This document shows, piece after piece, positions 16,139 to 18,660 of a stretch of 18,660 bases of DNA (its first letter is position 1; each line of letters starts with the position of its first letter). Made by a program: the position numbers and the translations under genes. A model generated the notes under the pieces. The model made no database searches and was not told the origin of the DNA. It saw only the letters and a program-made list of their open reading frames with translations. The DNA is taken from positions 1 to 18,660 of the forward strand of contig JAKEHC010000189.1 of assembly GCA_022615255.1 (NCBI GenBank), read 5' to 3'. The stretch is from Candidatus Dadabacteria bacterium (GTDB taxonomy: Bacteria > Desulfobacterota_D > UBA1144 > Nemesobacterales > CSP1-2).

Positions 16139-17080
16139 ATGGTTAAATCGGTTCTAAAAAGATACATCTGGGTCATAAACATTATACTATTGGCTTGTAT
16201 CTCCTATACAATTGCGAAAATTGTGACTGATAGGGTTAAAGAAGTGGTAACCCCACCAATGTCAGAGGCATTTGCCTTTTCAAAACAATCCCTAGAAAGT
16301 CGTCTAGACGGGGGTACAAGGCATTCCCCTCCAAGAAGCTCGTATGATGTGATTTTAAAGAGGAATATATTTAACTTAAAAAATACGTCATTAGGCTCAT
16401 CTGGGCTAAGTGTAAATGAGGTACCTCAAACCACCCTTAAACTTGAGCTTCTTGGAACTGTTCTTGGGAACTCGGGGAAATCAGCCATTATAAAGAATCT
16501 AGACAATGGTAAGGTTAGGGGTTATGTTGAGGGAGAATTGGTTGACATAGTCAATTCTGAAAGTGTCAGGTTAGCCCGGATTGAGAACTGCATAGCTATA
16601 GTTGAACGGGGTGAAGGGCCTGAGACGATAAGGTGTAAGAAGGATATAGGAATTGCTTCTTCAATCGTTACTCAATCTGGACAAAGAGGTTTATCGAGTC
16701 GTCTTTCCAGGGAAAAGGCTGAGAAGGAGAAAACTGAAACCGAAGTCTCAGATGTGGATGTAAGAGAGGTATCAGAAGGGGTTTATGAGGTTGACCAAAA
16801 GATGCTTGAAGATGCTCTAAGCGACCCAAGTCAATTGATGACTCAAGCCCGTGCTATCCCGCAGGAGGACGGGTTAAAGTTTTTTGCTATAAGACCAAAT
16901 AGCGTTTTCTTTAAAATAGGACTTAGAAATGGAGATGTTATTCATAAAATAAATGATGTTGAGCTTGATAATATTGAGAATGCCTTCAGCATCTTTGAGG
17001 AACTAAGAGGGCAAACTCGCTTCAGTATAGACCTGTCAAGGCGTGGACAGACTTTGACTTATGAGTACTCAATTAAATGA
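16139..17080 (+). CDS. gspC: Type II secretion system inner-membrane protein GspC
   Basis: A 313-residue bitopic inner-membrane protein that links the inner-membrane platform of the type II secretion system to the secretin. A short cytoplasmic end is followed by one membrane segment (about 9-27) and the homology region (about 68-168) starting YDVILKRNIFNL, with LELLGTVLG and SAIIKN as in GspC. A charged linker (about 185-215) leads to a C-terminal PDZ domain (about 235-312; FFAIRPNSVFFKIGLRNGDVI). In GspC the HR domain binds the N0 domain of GspD, and PDZ helps choose substrates. Length is normal. There is no clear Shine-Dalgarno site before the ATG; the leader is AT-rich and short. gspD follows after 156 bases, the standard gene order. 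Confidence 0.9.
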   Translation: MVKSVLKRYIWVINIILLACISYTIAKIVTDRVKEVVTPPMSEAFAFSKQSLESRLDGGTRHSPPRSSYDVILKRNIFNLKNTSLGSSGLSVNEVPQTTLKLELLGTVLGNSGKSAIIKNLDNGKVRGYVEGELVDIVNSESVRLARIENCIAIVERGEGPETIRCKKDIGIASSIVTQSGQRGLSSRLSREKAEKEKTETEVSDVDVREVSEGVYEVDQKMLEDALSDPSQLMTQARAIPQEDGLKFFAIRPNSVFFKIGLRNGDVIHKINDVELDNIENAFSIFEELRGQTRFSIDLSRRGQTLTYEYSIK

Positions 17081-17236
17081 AAAATTTAATCTGTTGGATA
17101 ACAATAGTCGGGGTTCATTCAAAGGCGCATATATAGCCTTTTAAGCAATAGCTCATAATCTCGCTGTAATGGAGGTTAAGTTGGGAGTAATAAAAGTGGT
17201 CAACAATTATAGGATAGGATGTGGGGAGCTCGGGAT

Positions 17237-18660
17237 ATGAGAAGAACCTTTCAGCAAATGTGGGTTTCTGTATTTATTTTAGTATTGATTGTAGGTACTA
17301 GGGAAGCCTTGCCTCAGTCAGAAGATGCCCCCAAAGATAAGCAAGAAGAGGTGAAACAGGAAGCCCCCACTGTGAGGCATATGGAATATAGGGTGCGGGA
17401 GGGAGATGACTTATATACCATTTCAAAGAGGTTTAGGGTCTCGGTTGAGGAGCTAAAAGCATTTAACGGTCTAAAAGATGAAGAATTGAGCGTAGGGCAG
17501 GTTCTAAAGATTCCTTCTCATAAGCGGGAGAGGGCTAGAGTGAAAAGATCTTATAGAGGCCCTTCTTCAAGCGAGCAAGAGGCAGTGAAAACCCAGGAGG
17601 AAACAGTTAAAGAGGAAATCGTTGATGTGGAGATTGATTCTGAGGCTAAGGAGCCTATGCCCCCCCAAGTTACTCCGGGAAAGACCCAGGATGCTCCTCA
17701 AGAGAAGCTGATGAATGTAGCAAAAGAATCCCCTAAGCCAGAGGTAACACCCGAAGAAGAGGTTATCAACCTTCAGACGGAGATGGATATAAGAGACCTA
17801 ATCCAAACGGTAAGTGAGATAACGGGAGAGACCTTTCTTCTCGAAGAATCGGTAAAGGGCAGGAAAGTGACTGTTGTGGCACCTAAAGGTGGATTTAAGA
17901 AACAAAATGCTCTAAGACTCTTTGAGGCCATCTTGGACTTAAACGGTTTTGCTATAGTGAAAAAGGACGGCGTAAGTAAGATAATCCCGAAGAGGGATAT
18001 CAAAATTGAGAACCTCCCAACGGGCACTGGTACAGAATACGGCTCACCTTCGGATATGTATGTCACTAGGCTAATTCCTCTGAAAAATATAAATGCTCAG
18101 GAGGTTGCTAACATTTTAAAACCTCTTATTTCTAAAGAGGGAGACATCTTGGCTTATGCACCGTTAAACACATTAATAATAGTAGAGACAGCATCAAACC
18201 TAAATCGAATATTAAAAATACTCGAAAATATTGACCAAGAAACCGAGATACAATTTATAAAAATAGAGCATTCCGATGCTGCTGACGTTGCTGCCAAGCT
18301 TGTGCAAATATTTGGCGGTGAAAGTGTGACTCCTGTCACTGAATCTACTCCTCAGACTGGTCAACAACCACAGGTTCCCAGACGCATACCTCGTCCTACA
18401 TCGACTGGAGGAGGGGGACAACAGACTTCGAGTCTTAAGATAATTACTGATGAGAGAACGAACTCGCTTATTGTAATTGCCCATCCGGAGGATATGAGCA
18501 AGATTAGAGCTGTTATAGAGAAGCTCGACGTTGAAGTTGAGCAACCGGAGCAGGGAATTTATGTAATACGCCTTCAAAACGCGGATGCCGAGCAGGTGGT
18601 GAGTGTCCTTTCTGGTTTGATTGGGGGCGGTGGCGGTGCGGTATCACAACCACGAAGGAC
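17237..18660 (+). CDS. gspD: Type II secretion secretin GspD with N-terminal LysM domain (cut by window end)
   Basis: 474 codons are visible and the frame is open to the window edge; the membrane-embedded secretin core is beyond it. Order: signal peptide (hydrophobic about 9-20), a LysM domain (about 50-93: YRVREGDDLYTISKRF ... LSVGQVLKIP), an acidic, Pro/Lys-rich linker (94-175), N0 (about 176-262), N1 (from 275, YVTRLIPLKNINAQEVANIL), N2 (about 338-430, with an inserted Gly/Pro/Thr-rich loop) and the start of N3 (from 440, YVIRLQNADAEQVVSVLSG), which has a run of glycines. GspD forms the outer-membrane channel. LysM binds peptidoglycan, so this copy may anchor the channel to the wall; typical GspDs start directly with N0. 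The start ATG has GGGGAG 8 bases upstream; ATG 17219 in frame is an alternative. Confidence 0.9.
   Translation, partial: MRRTFQQMWVSVFILVLIVGTREALPQSEDAPKDKQEEVKQEAPTVRHMEYRVREGDDLYTISKRFRVSVEELKAFNGLKDEELSVGQVLKIPSHKRERARVKRSYRGPSSSEQEAVKTQEETVKEEIVDVEIDSEAKEPMPPQVTPGKTQDAPQEKLMNVAKESPKPEVTPEEEVINLQTEMDIRDLIQTVSEITGETFLLEESVKGRKVTVVAPKGGFKKQNALRLFEAILDLNGFAIVKKDGVSKIIPKRDIKIENLPTGTGTEYGSPSDMYVTRLIPLKNINAQEVANILKPLISKEGDILAYAPLNTLIIVETASNLNRILKILENIDQETEIQFIKIEHSDAADVAAKLVQIFGGESVTPVTESTPQTGQQPQVPRRIPRPTSTGGGGQQTSSLKIITDERTNSLIVIAHPEDMSKIRAVIEKLDVEVEQPEQGIYVIRLQNADAEQVVSVLSGLIGGGGGAVSQPRR

Noticed and set aside
18361..18640. Gly/Pro/Gln-rich and poly-Gly stretches in gspD seen as possible simple-sequence repeats
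   Set aside because: They fall in loops of the N2 and N3 modules, where secretins commonly carry flexible Gly/Ser-rich insertions.
1..18660. CRISPR array, tRNA, rRNA, or intact transposase/integrase genes
   Set aside because: No regularly spaced repeats of CRISPR type, no cloverleaf-like or rRNA sequence noticed by eye, and no transposase or recombinase motif in any long frame.

Overview
The window looks like chromosomal DNA from a Gram-negative (diderm), fairly AT-rich bacterium. The evidence is a type II secretion GspC followed by the start of its outer-membrane secretin GspD, a DegP/HtrA-type periplasmic protease, and a bacterial glycogen/maltodextrin gene set. No gene fixes the lineage. 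The mixture (GH57/DUF3536 protein, pyrophosphate-type phosphofructokinase, short GlgB, PspC, T2SS) would suit Desulfobacterota, Nitrospirota, Dadabacteria or similar groups, but this is a low-confidence inference.

Left part (1-6717): an LtaS/MdoB-type membrane sulfatase-fold transferase on the minus strand, whose last codons run into a tandem repeat that looks like an insertion-sequence end; a 555-base gap with no recognisable gene; an HtrA protease with its own candidate promoter; then an intact acetoacetyl-CoA synthetase (aacS) with broken genes on both sides. Before aacS is a decayed SnoaL/NTF2-like gene with frameshifts and a stop. After it, the first ~60 codons of an FAD/NAD(P) oxidoreductase are joined to the last ~25 codons of a short-chain dehydrogenase. 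If two apparent point changes are undone, that tail matches the end of 3-hydroxybutyrate dehydrogenase, the enzyme that makes the substrate of AacS.

Middle part (6718-14522, all minus strand): a carbohydrate-storage cluster read glgB, GH57/DUF3536 protein, malQ, pspC, PPi-type pfk. Together these could branch glycogen, rearrange its linear ends and feed hexose phosphate into reversible glycolysis. Glycogen synthase, ADP-glucose pyrophosphorylase and phosphorylase are not in the window. The genes are separated by 32 to about 150 bases, so several promoters are likely.

Right part (14523-18660, plus strand): a 471-base AT-rich divergent region with two inverted repeats, then galT (or a related hexose-1-phosphate nucleotidylyltransferase). 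A good sigma70-type promoter follows and leads into gspC and a truncated gspD. The GspD has an N-terminal LysM domain ahead of the secretin N0-N1-N2 modules, which is unusual.

I do not see a clearly new biological system. No CRISPR array, tRNA, rRNA, or intact transposase or recombinase was found. The items most worth checking are the LysM-secretin fusion, the chimeric remnant beside aacS, the decayed gene before aacS, the IS-like end in the first gene, and the CAAATT/AATTTG palindromes at two carbohydrate-gene intergenic regions.
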